From: Colletotrichum lupini
Lineage: Eukaryota; Ascomycota; Sordariomycetes; Glomerellales; Glomerellaceae
Assembly: GCF_023278565.1 (NCBI RefSeq)
Contig: NC_064681.1
Span: 3,968,001-4,032,000, forward strand
Length of the DNA: 64,000 bases
Direction: 5' to 3'
In this document: one piece after another, positions 24,734-36,718 of the stretch
Layout: every line of letters starts with the position of its first letter
Numbering within the stretch: the first letter of the stretch is position 1
Position numbers and translations under genes: made by a program
Notes under the pieces: generated by a model
The model's database searches: none
Seen by the model: only the letters and a program-made list of their open reading frames with translations
What the model was told of the DNA's origin: nothing

Positions 24734-26907
24734 TCCATTCCGTCGTGTGACTGTGGATTACTCGGGTGCCCCATTCACGACCCAACCAATCGAGTTCGAG
24801 AAGAACGTGAAAAGCTTTCGTTTAGCAGAGCACACGAGGCAAGATGCCATGCCTCTCTTGCTAGGAATGTGAGCAGAAGATCGATTAGAGATTGGCCAGG
24901 AACATGTTCTGTGACTCGAAAGAAGGTCGCGTAAGTCAGGGGGGACATTGCAGCAGCGTGGTAGGAGCAAACTTCGAAGGATACGGTTGCGGGGGCGGCT
25001 TTGCCTCCGCTCGAGCTGCGAATGTGATGAATCGGGAAAGCTGTCCGACGCGTCTGCGTCTAGAGGAACGCCCGATGCCTAGAGCCCCGAAAGAGTAAAG
25101 TAGATGAACCCTACGTTCTTGTTATCGGACATGGGGACAAAACGAGTTAGCTTGGCTCTTGGAGAACTGTAGATGTAGGACTACGTAAATCGTAAAAAGT
25201 GGCAGATTTATAATCCATGGCTGGGCTGTGGTTGGTGCTGAGTGCAAGCGTTCGCCGGCAGAGTTGTTCGAAACAACAACTGAATAAACCTCATCATATA
25301 TCGCGCATGTCCAATACCATTCTAGCCTTGATCGGATTTAAAGTTGGAGAAATATTCGGTACTTTCTAGCTTCGTGCAATTCTGCGAATTGAATTCCTTA
25401 AAGTCTTGCCCCCCGAATTGGCTCATGTTTCTTTGTTGGACCAGCCGCCTGGCTAGGTCTTACCCAAGTCTCACCAAGCATGTCAACTCGGACTCCTTTG
25501 AGGCCTGTGTTTCCAGCTGCCAAGGGTATTTTGACCCCAGTGGGCTTAGCTCTGCCTTGCTTGACACCTTGCCTAACTACTTATGCTGCATGCTAGTGAC
25601 GGCCCTGGATGTGATTATTGTGATAACGCTCGAACTATCGCCCGCAACTGCACTACACGAAAGTTTTGAGCTGGGGCCACTTCCCCATAGGAACCCTTCC
25701 GACACTATGATCACGTACTTGACAGCGCCATTCACGGCAGTTGTTGTCGTGGTTGCCCACGGCCAATCTTTCCTACCCACGGTCGCAGTCGCCCACCACG
25801 ATCGCAACAGTTTATAATTATCACATGGAACAGACATCTGCGCCTGGAACTCATTACAACCAAGAATAGACTGCCTTAATCATTATTGACCAACTACAGC
25901 CTTAGCAATTGATCGCCATGCCTGCGCTATAAGTGCCGTGCGGGCTGTGGGTGAGTGCGCTATGTGACTCGTGCGCACCTCTACCAGGGGGAAGTTTAGA
26001 CTTGTGGCTGAAGCCTCTTATTGGGTAGAAGTGTCGTCTTTGCCAGCTATCCAAAGTTTGCACGCTCTATTAGGTATACAAGACGTAGAAATAGGCTAGC
26101 GCGTCGACGGTGGAAAACTCAAAATCCAAGGTGTAGATGTAGCCTTCTCCAGGGGAGTTCGTTCATCCCCTTCCAGAACGACCTACATTCCCAAGTTTCT
26201 TTGGCTCGGAAACGCGTTCCGATAACACGACTGGTCGCCTGGTTGACGGAACTGAGACAAACGGAACTGAGTGGATTGCAGTGCTGTCACGTCACGGGAC
26301 CAGGCTGTAAAATCTTCGCCATGATCATGACCATCATCGTCATCACCATCAAGCAATTTGACTTTTTCTTGAGATACTATCAAAAGTCCCTTGTTTCAAG
26401 TACCAAGGTTCGCTTGGCGACCTGAAAGCTCGCCTGGGTTATGTAACGCTCCTCTAATTATTTGATTGATCCGCAAAATACTTGGATGATCATTTGGACT
26501 TGGAGCTCTTGGCCGTCGAGCCGACTAGATCATCCATCCCATGCTCCTAACATGGACCGTGTTGATCAGGGGTCGATTCTTGGGACCTGTCACATCCAGA
26601 CTGAGATCTCTCAGACGCTCGTTCACTCATCCCATCGGCCGGGCGTTTTGTGGCGTTCGTGTCTCGGTGACTAGTGCTGAGTTCATGGTTCGATCGCTAC
26701 GGCGCTAACCTAGGGACTTCGACAAAGGCATCCCGCGTTCGTCTGGTGTTTTCCCGATTCGAACCCCTGACTCTGGCTCCGATATAAGATGTTGACGTGC
26801 CCGGCCTTGGTTTGCGATTTTCTAGAGAGTGGGAAAGAGAGAGGGGCGGTCTCCGATTATCCACCACGCCGGGTGAAACGCTTCAGTGCCTATCCTTCAT
26901 CACGAAG
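24734..26907. other. Intergenic, no gene supported
   Basis: A 157-codon plus-strand frame (25344-25817) and a 134-codon frame (26021-26425) show no family resemblance, no signal peptide and no splice logic. A TATA-like GATATAAGAT lies at 26781-26790, about 120 nt before the GPCR start. Confidence 0.4.
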
Positions 26908-28865
26908 ATGAAACGAATCATGAGGGTCGGCATTCTGTTGCTCGTGGCCACAGTGGCACAGGCAGCGTCCACATCCGGCTTGAACTCGTCTTCTCTGACA
27001 GCCCTCATGGCGAGAGTCCCACATTGCGCAGTGAGTTCACCCAGGTATCACTGCAAGAGAACATGTTCTAACCCTCCTATTAAATCGCAGATAGGATGCT
27101 TACTCGATGGATACCACTCCGCTCACTGCCCCATTGACAAGATAACAGACTGCGTCTGCACCGACATCCCGTTGCAGGCCCGCAGTTCTCAGTGTGTACA
27201 GCAGTCATGCGACTTCAACGACCAAATTGGTATGTCAGAATTAGACGCCGAAGCTCTGTCCCACGCGGTTATCGCTGACTAGATCACATGAAGCCACCGT
27301 CAACGTCTCTCAAGAGTTGTGCAAGGACTACCCCATTGAAGAGCAATCACGACCTGCCAAGTTCTTCTCCGTTGCCCTTCCTACCATGACTCTCGTGGTT
27401 GTGCTACTTCGATGTGTTGCCCGCATACAGGTTGCCAGTCGGTTATGGTGGGACGACGGTGCGGCTTTGATGGCTATGGTAAGTTTTTGATCTTGGTTTG
27501 GAATATAGAAGAGAACAACCAGTCTGATAAGGTGCTTGCAGGCAATTTTGATAGTAATATCCGGTCTCGGCTACGCAAGTATATACTGCTCCTTCCCCAT
27601 GCTGTATCAACGAGAGGTATACATACTTACTTGAATAATTATCTAGATGGAGACTTGGGGTTCGGACACCACTATTGGAATATCGACCCTGCAAATAGCA
27701 AGACGATCCTGCAGGTATGAGATTGTGCAACTTACTTTACACTTGCGGTTGCTTTTTGCTCACAACAGTTTGCAGATCATTTACGTCTTGCAGATGCTCT
27801 ACATCTTCGTGCAGTACGTCAAAGGCTCGCTGTCAAGCAAGGGGAGAGACAGTAACTAATCTATTTCTTGTGCAGAGGATTTGCCAAAATTTCCATTGCC
27901 TGCTTCTATTATCGTGTCTTCACCGGGAAGACCTTCCGCCTCAAGATCAACATCTTCTTGATTTTCCTCACCACGCGCAGTCTCATGTTTCTACTTCTCG
28001 TCATTTTCCAGTGTACTCCGATCCAGTCCATCTGGAACCGGGCTATTCCGAGTCAATGTCTCAACCTCTCCGCTATCAGCTCAGGCGGCGCGGCCTGCAG
28101 CATTCTTGAAGATATTGTCCTTATCATTCTCCCCGTTCCGGAGCTTATGAGACTCCAGCTAGATAAGAAAAAGAAGGTCGCTTTGTTCGGCATGTTCGCC
28201 CTAGGATCCTTGTGAGTATTCGTCGTCCACGATATCGCCTGTAATGAAAGGGAAGCTGACGCGCTGGCGAACCAGTGCATGTGTTGCCAGCATGATCCGA
28301 CTCAAACAACTGGTCTATTTTCCTCATACGTTCGATCCTACGTGTACGTCATTCACGGGAGTTTCCATGAAATCAACATCAGACTAACATGCTAACTGGT
28401 GCCAAATAAAAAGGGGACTACGTCGGCGTCATAGACTGGTCCTGCGCCGAGCTCAACGCCGCCGTGATGTGCAGTAGCCTCCCAGCCCTACGGCCGCTCT
28501 TCGTCAAAGCCCTGGTTCTCGTTTCTTCACGGAAATGGAGCGGTCGGGCCACATCCGCCGGCGACAAGTCTCACCAGCACCAGCAACGGCATGGTTTCGC
28601 AATGGCCAACATTGGCTCGCACCCTTCGAGGTCCCACCAAGCAAGCGCCCAATCGTGGCCCAAGGATGTGGCACAGAAGCCCGTCAGGCTGGATTCGCTT
28701 GAAATAGAGTCCTCGGCGCCGAGTGAGGGGAAGTCATCCCCCTATTGCTTGGAGGCGGCGATCGAGCGGAACGGTAGCGACTTGGACAGCGGGCCTTGGT
28801 CGGCGAGTGCAGCCTCTACGACGTTTATTGAGGAGCAGATGGAAGATTCCAGCATTAAGAAATAG
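26908..28865 (+). CDS. CFEM-domain Pth11-like G-protein-coupled receptor
   Basis: A plasma-membrane receptor of the fungal Pth11-like class, implicated in other species in sensing host surfaces or nutrients. I read nine exons with agreeing phases: join(26908..27030, 27091..27229, 27294..27478, 27542..27578, 27653..27714, 27776..27813, 27876..28211, 28276..28343, 28414..28865), 479 aa. Seen: a signal peptide (MRVGILLLVATVAQA), then a CFEM domain (residues about 35-90: HCAIGCLLDGYHSAHC, then DKITDCVCTD, then SSQCVQQSC). Seven hydrophobic segments follow; GFAKISIACFYYRVF and IDWSCAELNAA are typical of the rhodopsin-like fungal domain. A long polar tail (serine-rich, about 110 aa) ends at 28865. 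The fourth and fifth exons are very small and their borders (27578/27653) are the least certain. Confidence 0.82.
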
Positions 28866-29434
28866 CTAGCCAGGATCACGAATTTAATTTCTCGCCTATC
28901 ACGGAGCTTCCTCCAATGGAAACTTCGAACATTGCGGAAGTGGTGACTTGGTCTACGGCAGGGGGGGTGCAGATCAAAGAATTCGAACATCAAGTTGCTT
29001 GGCGTTGCAAGCGCCCAGGAAAGTGGCTTTGTTGTTTCATTGACCTGAACAGCGCTTCGATTCTTACCGCCACAAGCCTTTTCTCGCCACATGTAACCAT
29101 CCGGGTTGGGGTAACGACAAAGCAAACTGCCCTTTGACCTCATGTTGCCATGGGCAAAGCACCAACCGCTAGTGGCTCAGCCCACCAGACCTTCCAAATT
29201 GCGACTTCGGCCCAGTCCGATCAATGTCGAGACTGTCGCCTCCAAGTCAGATAAAGAATTTTGAACAGTTGATTGCAAGGTGGAGACTAGAAGGGTATGC
29301 GCATATATTCCCAGGGACGAAATGAAACCACGGCTACTAAAACGCTGACTTAGCGAGTATCAAGGCATTCGAAGACTTGATGGTCAAAATGGGTCAATCG
29401 AATCTTTCGACAGATATCCCTAGCAGCAGACGCA
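28866..29434. other. Intergenic, no gene seen
   Basis: Short spacer between two plus-strand genes. It presumably holds the terminator of the GPCR gene and the promoter of the next gene. No distinct motif identified. Confidence 0.5.
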
Positions 29435-30604
29435 ATGGAGATTTCTTCCCATGTCCGGGAAGAGCTCGATAATCCTGCACCGGAAAGCCCCGGCACTCAT
29501 GCCCTGGAAGAACACAACACTGTAATATTAGAAAAGCATTCTATGTGCAAAACTCTCCGAGAGTACATATATCAAAGAGTTCATCAAGATATCAAACGAC
29601 AGGGATGGCAGAAAATTCGAGTCACCGGTTTAATCCAAAGAGATCCTCCCGCAATGATCTCCTCTTGGGAAATCGAGAAGCAGCTTACACCGTTCAACTT
29701 TCGGCGCCCGACAGCGACGATTATCGACGACTCGACGTTAGAAATCCATTGCTTCCCTTGTCCAGCTTTTGTCCAACACTACAGCAGAGTGATCTCGACG
29801 TACTTACAATTTGAAAATAGAGCTACCAAGGTGGAAACGATTATACCGACAGATTGGGCAAGCGAGAATGTCCTCCGGCAATCGAATCTCACAGAACTTA
29901 AAGCAACAGATGTTGTGATTTTTGGTGAAGTCCACAGACTGACTCAACTCGTTTCTGGAATTACATGGGACTCACAACATCCAAATGGGCTATTTGCCTG
30001 GTATACGTTTGAGTCTGAAGGTGGCAAAAGTATCACCATGCTGGGGTGTAGAGAGGGTCTCTGGGGCGAAGCGGCGGGGTCTCTGGTCCGTGTACTGCGA
30101 AAATTCTCGAAGACCCAGTGCCTTATCTATGTTAGCAAAGTTGGATCTCTTGCAGAGAACGTTTCCGCCAATGAGAGAATTGCCACGGGAGACGAATCGA
30201 CATTAGGAGACAAAGATATAGCTTGGGATGACCCTCTCCGAGACATGAAGTCGATAGCATCCTCTGATCTCGTTTTGCGGGGACGGCATGTCTCGGTTGC
30301 ATCTCCGTTGTGCGAGACTAAGGAATGGTTACGGCACTGGCAGGAGACTTGTGCCTGGGTCGACTGCGAAACATGGCACATGGCACAGGCAGCCAAGGAC
30401 GTCGAAGTCAAGTTCGGTTATTTACACATCGTCTCCGACAACCTCGCGGAGGAAGATGGCGAGAATTTGTCAAATGAGGACTGCGATGGAATCCAAAGTA
30501 AAAGGGAATTATTGTTTCGAAAGATTGAGACCATTTTACGAGAGTTCATTGCAACTTGGGACACACAACCCGCTGGGAATACCGCAATAACCCAGTCTAC
30601 ATAG
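29435..30604 (+). CDS. Nucleoside-phosphorylase-like protein, function unknown
   Basis: A 389-aa intron-free protein without signal peptide or membrane segment. I do not recognise it as a named enzyme. Its C-terminal half resembles the purine/uridine phosphorylase (PNP_UDP_1) superfamily. IYVSKVGSL (231-239) stands where the phosphate-binding i.vGs.G.l strand is expected. WVDCETWHMAQAA (308-320), followed by FGYLHIVSDN (327-336), resembles the VDME...A and iSD substrate-binding segments. The N-terminal 150 residues are unrelated to that fold in my reading and may form a separate domain. If the assignment is right, it would cleave an N-glycosidic bond or have lost activity. The start at 29435 is the first ATG of the long frame. 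Confidence 0.6.
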   Translation: MEISSHVREELDNPAPESPGTHALEEHNTVILEKHSMCKTLREYIYQRVHQDIKRQGWQKIRVTGLIQRDPPAMISSWEIEKQLTPFNFRRPTATIIDDSTLEIHCFPCPAFVQHYSRVISTYLQFENRATKVETIIPTDWASENVLRQSNLTELKATDVVIFGEVHRLTQLVSGITWDSQHPNGLFAWYTFESEGGKSITMLGCREGLWGEAAGSLVRVLRKFSKTQCLIYVSKVGSLAENVSANERIATGDESTLGDKDIAWDDPLRDMKSIASSDLVLRGRHVSVASPLCETKEWLRHWQETCAWVDCETWHMAQAAKDVEVKFGYLHIVSDNLAEEDGENLSNEDCDGIQSKRELLFRKIETILREFIATWDTQPAGNTAITQST

Positions 30605-31455
30605 CAAGATTATGCACGGTGGTTAGATAAAAAGAACTTACGAGAAAGTATCAAAATGTCAGTTTCTCAGCGGGGGGTTTTTTTTTGGGCCAACTAGAGA
30701 TTCGCAAATGCGAAACGGCGCAGGTGATGTTGTCAAAGTGCACTGTTTAGGTTTCTTATTTGGTACGTCTGATTCTTCAGAAAATCGGAAGACAGTGACG
30801 GACAATTGTTAGAATCCCGAACCAATGATATCATCGCCTGTACGGATTCTGGCAACGGCGCTTGGACATTTACATTGATAAAAGGACAGCTATAGATCCA
30901 CACACTCTGAGCAGCCTCTCTGCCAGACAGGGGCGAATGGATCGTGGCACTATCTTTACACGGCGATATTAAGAAGGAGTTTCAAAGTCACTGACTCGAG
31001 TACCAGCCTCACCTCCTGCCAAGCACATGACAGCCATAGCATTGCGGCGCTTCACCGGACGAGTTCTAGACGCAATGCTACCGTGTGTATTAATCGGGTT
31101 TAGGCCAAAGCTCTCGGCGGCCCGCGGAAGCGGAAAGCGGACTGGTCACGCTCGGCGAGGAACACGAACCGAAGGCTCCGGGAATCAGGGGCTCTGCCGC
31201 CATTACCGCTCCATCCAAGGAAACTGTCTTGATGCCGAGCCACCTCTGTGGGTTCAGGTGGATTTGAGCACTCTATTGACATCTCAGCCCTGTATTAAGC
31301 CTCTTGATATGGAAGGTACTAAGGTCATAGTATGGAAATACAAAAGGGCGAAGTTGGCCCTTTGATCAGTGACTCGTGATGTCTTGGCATGCTCAACTCT
31401 CACACTCGTTCGTGTTTTTTATAGTCACTCTTTTGTTTGTTGGTATTCTTGCAGA
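30605..31455. other. Intergenic, no gene supported
   Basis: A 112-codon frame at 31027-31365 has no recognisable features. The region just before 31456 (TTTTTATAGTCACTC, then pyrimidine-rich) looks like the promoter and leader of the serine-rich secreted protein gene. Confidence 0.45.
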
Positions 31456-31792
31456 ATGCAAATATTCACTCTTTTGACATTTCTCGTCGCGGCACTCTCT
31501 GTGCAAGCTAGACACCATGACGGGGCGGCAGCGGCTCATGAGTTGGTAGAGAGAGCCGAACACTACAAACATACCGCCCACCGGCACAATGGCCTGATGC
31601 CGCGTCAAACAGGTCCCCTGGACCCCACCGTTACCCCCCCACCGTCTTTCAACTCGACGGGCCCCAGCACATTTTCAACTCATTTCTTCACCAACACCAC
31701 AACAACACACCGCAATACAACATCATCTAGATCGTCCTCAACGTCTTCAAGTTCGAAGAGCTCAAGCAAGCGATCTTCTAGCTCTAGCAAGT

Positions 31793-31825
31793 TACGGCAG
31801 ACTGCAAGAGGCACTCCGCCAAAAC
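31793..31825 (+). repeat. Left 33-bp TIR of the 4.9-kb element
   Basis: Perfect inverted match to 36686-36718. GC-rich and unmutated, with an abrupt change to AT-rich DNA right after it. Confidence 0.92.
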
Positions 31826-34800
31826 ACTTTTTTCATATGTCAAAGCAGAAATCGTATTTTACGGTTACCCTATTACCCAGGATAGGGTCTAGACTAGTAT
31901 AATAATCTATATATAGGGGTTATAGAGATTTACGGCTTAAGAAATACTTTAATTTCGTAATATATTAAACCGTACGGTAGTATATAAAATTATATAATAT
32001 CGTACCCTAATATAAAAGTTTTTTTTCTCTTTATAACTTTATTATAAAAGTAACTATTACTTTTTACCTTTTTATAAACAAAAATCACTTTTTACTTAAG
32101 TTATTAAACTAATAGCTCGCTTATAAATATTATAATATAGATCTATAATAACTTTTAGTTTTTATATAAAACGTTACTAAACTAATTAACCTTACGATAC
32201 CTCCTCGTAAAGTTATTTTAAAACGACTAATTAATAATAATACTTATATAGGCTCTGCCCTTTTTATATAATAAGAACGTATAAATATATAAGCTTTAAT
32301 ATTAATAAAATCTCTTTTTATAGGCTTAAAAGAGTAGGAACGAAGTATTTAGTAAATAAAAAAGGAGCTGAAGTAGTTATTAATAATTAATATCTCTATT
32401 ATATTATATAATATATCCTTTTTTAAGAACGAACTTAATAATTTCTAAGTAATAACTTATATTAATATCTAAGTTATTAAGAAGTTTATTAGGAAAGTTT
32501 AGTTTAATCGTTTTTTAATATTTATTTTATATTAAGATATAATACGATTTATTATTTTATATTTTATAATAAACTAGTAAATTCTTTTAATAGAGTAAAT
32601 AGTATTTCTAATTAATATAAAGAATCTTTATGATATCTTAAAGTACTATAAAATAGTATATAAAGTTATAAATTTAAAAAGATTCCTTTTTAAAGCTACG
32701 ATCTTATATAAAAAAGATAATTACTAACTTTTTATTATTTTTTAAACTAGAATTAAGTCGCTAATTATTAAACCTTAGCTAATAAAGAAAGGAAAAGGTC
32801 GTATAAAGCTAATTATAACTAAAACTTTAAATAAAACGACGTATAAAAATATTCTAAAAACACGGCTTTTAATAAGTATTAATATTAAACTAATAATAAA
32901 GATTAAGGAGGAATTATTAGTTAAGTAAGAAAAGAAGATCGTTAAAAAGGAGGTAAAGGTTAAGAAAAAGGTTAAAAAGGATAAAAACGATAAAAAAGAC
33001 GAGATTGTAATAGTTTAATAAAAAAATAAAGTTTATAATAGTAAATAACCTAGTATATTATAAGGATAGAAACGAGTATTCTCGTTAGTAAATAGTTTAG
33101 AGTAAACTATAATTATATTTATAATTCCTCTTTATCCTTAGTATTGCTCGTAATTACGAAGCTATTTAATACTTTAAGATTAATTTTAAAGTTTTTTAAT
33201 TTCTATTTAACTTATATAATACCGCCCTATAATTTACTAAGTAAAGTAACTTCTAGTTAGAGCTTATTATATATATACTACTTTAAATAAATACGAAGAT
33301 ATTAATACGCTTTAAAATAAAGATAATTAGCCTTACTAAACTTCGTACTTTTAGTTAATATAGTTAGGGAGCCCTTAATAATTAAAGTATAAATCTATAA
33401 AGTAGCTTAAAAAAGATATGCGTTTAGATTATTACTATTCTAAATAACGTTTAATAATTATTAACCTTAGTCTTAGTTAATTAGCTATATAAAATCTTAT
33501 ACGGTTCGTAACGTAAGTTAATAATATAATTCCTATAACTAACTAGAAATAACGTAAGGGCGACCTTTTTAACGACGAATTCGATAAGAGTTATAAATTT
33601 ATACGAAGTTAATAAAATTAGAACAAATTAGTAGTATATACGTAAATAGAAGTATAATTTAGTTAAAAAGTATATTTATATAAAATAGCCCTTAGAACTT
33701 AAGTAATTAGAAGTATTCTTATAAACATAAATATACTTATATATACTAAGATATATATTACTTACCCGCTAATATACTAATCTACTTTAATAAAAACGAT
33801 TTTACTAACTCTTAATCTTAACGTTATAAATACTTTTACTAAAGATTTAGTAATTATAGAATATAATTAGACTTTTTATTATTAAATAGTATTATAAAAA
33901 GTAATAATAAATACTAAATATAAGAACGGTTTCTTTCTCTTAGTTTAAATAAACTCGTAATAGTATAAATCCTCGTTATTAAATAACGGTAAGATATTAT
34001 ATAAGTATATTCCGGGACGTATAAGTAGAAACCCCTATATAAAACTATATAATAAACTACGAATAAGTATTAATATTAGTATAGATCTTAAATCTAAATA
34101 GTAAAAGCTTATCGTACGTATTTAAAAACTAAATATAATTTAGTCTAAGAGTCGTAAACTTTTTATAACGGTACTTTATTTTACTTAACCGATCTTAAAC
34201 TTATTATAGAAAGGTTTTATAATATATAAAGTATAGTTTATCTTAGCTAATAATATAAGCTTATTAGCAAACCTATATATAAAAATACTCTCTACTGTAC
34301 TTTTTAATATAGTAAGTAACCTCTAGTATATTAAAAAAGAACTTTTCTAATTGTTATTATATAATTACGAGCTATTTTAGTATTTATTATCGCTAAAGCT
34401 AATTCTATTGACGAAGTGTTAATAATCCTATAGCCGTAATTATAACTCCTTTAGACTAGAGTTAAAAAAGGATATTTTTATCGTTTAAATATTATTAAAA
34501 GAATAATTCTTAGATACGAATTAATAGATCCTTAAAAAAGACTATACGCTCTTCTCGTTATAAGTCCTATTTCGTAAGTTAACGTTCGAAAGTTCGCTTT
34601 ATAATTCTAGTACTAAAAACTATAAAAATATATATAATAATTATATTATAGGTCTAATTACTCTTTAACTTTATAATAATTATCGTTCGATATAGTAAAA
34701 GATTAATACGCAGTCGTACTATTTTAAAAAAGTAGTAATATATAAAATAAAAAACTAAGAAAGAAATTTTAAGTAAGGGGTAAATATTTATATATAATTA

Positions 34801-36685
34801 TAGTAATATATAGGGGTATCCTTTTACTTATAAGGTCTTATAAGTATATATATAGAAATATAGACGCTTATGGGGATTTATAATACTAAAAAAGATAAAA
34901 AAGTATATAATAATAATATACGATAAATAAAAATTCTATAATTTTACTAAAAACGTTAAACTTTAGGGGGAGCCTTTATATAGTTGGTTACGGCCTCTTA
35001 TAGGCTAAACTAAGCGCGTATATTCTAGTTTATAGTTAATAAGTACCCTACGACTCTATAAGGGCCTTACTACCCGGGTATTAAGCCTAACCGTACTATA
35101 TCTTAATATATACTTATATAAACTCCTATACTATATTATATAAGAATATTAAATTAATTACTCCTTACTTAGAGTCTATATAAGTTAGTAGTGCTCCTTA
35201 TAATCCTATATATTATTATATATACCCTTTTTATTATTTTTAGCTTACTTAGCTACTTATTTAAGGGCTTTTATTATTATATAGAGGTATATAGCGGGGA
35301 TAGTACTCAAAAACTTAAATAGAGCGCTAATATAGACTTTATTACGGCCCTTATAATTATAACCGTACTTAACGACCTTAGTAAGCGTATTACGAGCTAG
35401 TATAAACCGTTAGTAAACTATAAATAAATATAAAATAATATAGAATAATATATAAATAATAACGGGAGGCGTAATAAGCGTATACTCGTATATAGTAAAT
35501 ATATAGTTATAACTAAAGCAGCCCTTACTTATAAAGGCAACGTAATTGGCAAAAATACCTTTACTAACCTTATAACGGGCGCACGACTTAGTACTAGTCT
35601 TAGCGTCGCTATATACGGTTATTTAAATAGTATTAATAACCTAAGTATAAATTATAGTAATATTTAGAAATATATAACGGCTATTCTTAGTAATCTTAAG
35701 GTTAAGCTTAATCTAACGCTAGGGCTAGATTATACGGGTTAGTATAATAATATTAAATAGTATAGGGTAGTATATACTAACTTATATAATACTAAAGTTA
35801 TAGATCTAGTAAAAAGTCTTTAAAAGGGAAGATAAAGAGTTTATAAATAATATAAGAATCCGTATAATAAGGAAGCTATTATATAAAAATATACGTATTA
35901 GTAAGGAGGTAAGAGGTTATTTTATAAGACGTAAGGTCGTTAGGGTACTACGTAAGTTAGTATACGGGGACTATTAAGAGCTATATACCCTCGATACGGG
36001 CCGGAACGCTATATTAAGCGCTTATTATAAATATTATATAGCATATGTAATTATTAAAAAAGGGAGTATTTTATACAAAATTATTAATATATATATATAA
36101 ATAGTTAATACTAAAGAAAAAAGTAAATAAAAAGAATTGAATTATAAATAGGTATATATACGTAATTATACTTATAATTGCGCGTATATTAGCCTAAGAA
36201 GAAGCATAATTACTAATTAATAAAAATTATACTAGTAATTGCGTATAAAATTACCTAATTATACCTAATTAATATTTCTAATTAGTAAATTGCGAATATT
36301 ATACTTATAATTGCGTATATAATTAGGTAATAGTAATAAAAGTAAAGTAGAAAAGGGTATAAAGTATAATAAGGCGAAATATAATCGCTAATAAGTAACT
36401 ATAGGGGTATAAATAGATTACTTACCTTATTTAAGGAATATTAGGTTAGTTAAGAGGAAAAGGAAATTAATTAGTAATAGAAATTAGTAAGGAGGATATG
36501 CCCCCTAGCTACCCTACTTTTACTAAGCGGTATAATTACCCTTATATAACTACTATTACCTACGGTTATAAGTAATTCCTTATAATAATATACGGGATTT
36601 ATTATAATATTTATTTATATATATAAGAAAGTCGCGCTATTAATACCTAAAATTTACGGTAGCCGTAGGTCTATTAGAAAGAACG

Positions 36686-36718
36686 GTTTTGGCGGAGTGC
36701 CTCTTGCAGTCTGCCGTA
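36686..36718 (-). repeat. Right 33-bp TIR of the 4.9-kb element
   Basis: Exact reverse complement of 31793-31825, followed by the CAAGT duplication and then the resumed serine-rich coding frame. Confidence 0.92.

Larger units (their letters stand above)
31793..36718. mobile_element. 4.9-kb TIR element of unassigned family, RIP-degraded inside
   Basis: The borders are a perfect 33-bp inverted repeat (31793-31825 and 36686-36718) beginning TACGGCAGACTGCAAGAGGC. CAAGT is duplicated on each side (31788-31792 and 36719-36723). The 4926-bp interior is extremely AT-rich with stops in all frames, so no transposase can be read. A 5-bp duplication with a TIR this long does not fit Tc1/mariner (TA), hAT (8) or Mutator (9-11). 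Transib or Ginger-like groups are possible but unproven. The TIRs keep CpA sites that RIP would be expected to hit. Confidence 0.85.

Noticed and set aside
25344..25817. 157-codon open frame in the spacer before the GPCR
   Set aside because: No motif, no plausible domain and biased composition; likely a chance frame.
26745..26790. GATTCGAACCCC, resembling the T-arm/B-box of a tRNA on the minus strand
   Set aside because: The bases flanking the TTCGAAT loop do not pair as a T-stem, and no cloverleaf can be built around it.
31793..36718. AT-rich block as a giant intron of the serine-rich gene
   Set aside because: Perfect terminal inverted repeats and an exact CAAGT duplication show it is an inserted element; there are no proper splice sites at its borders.
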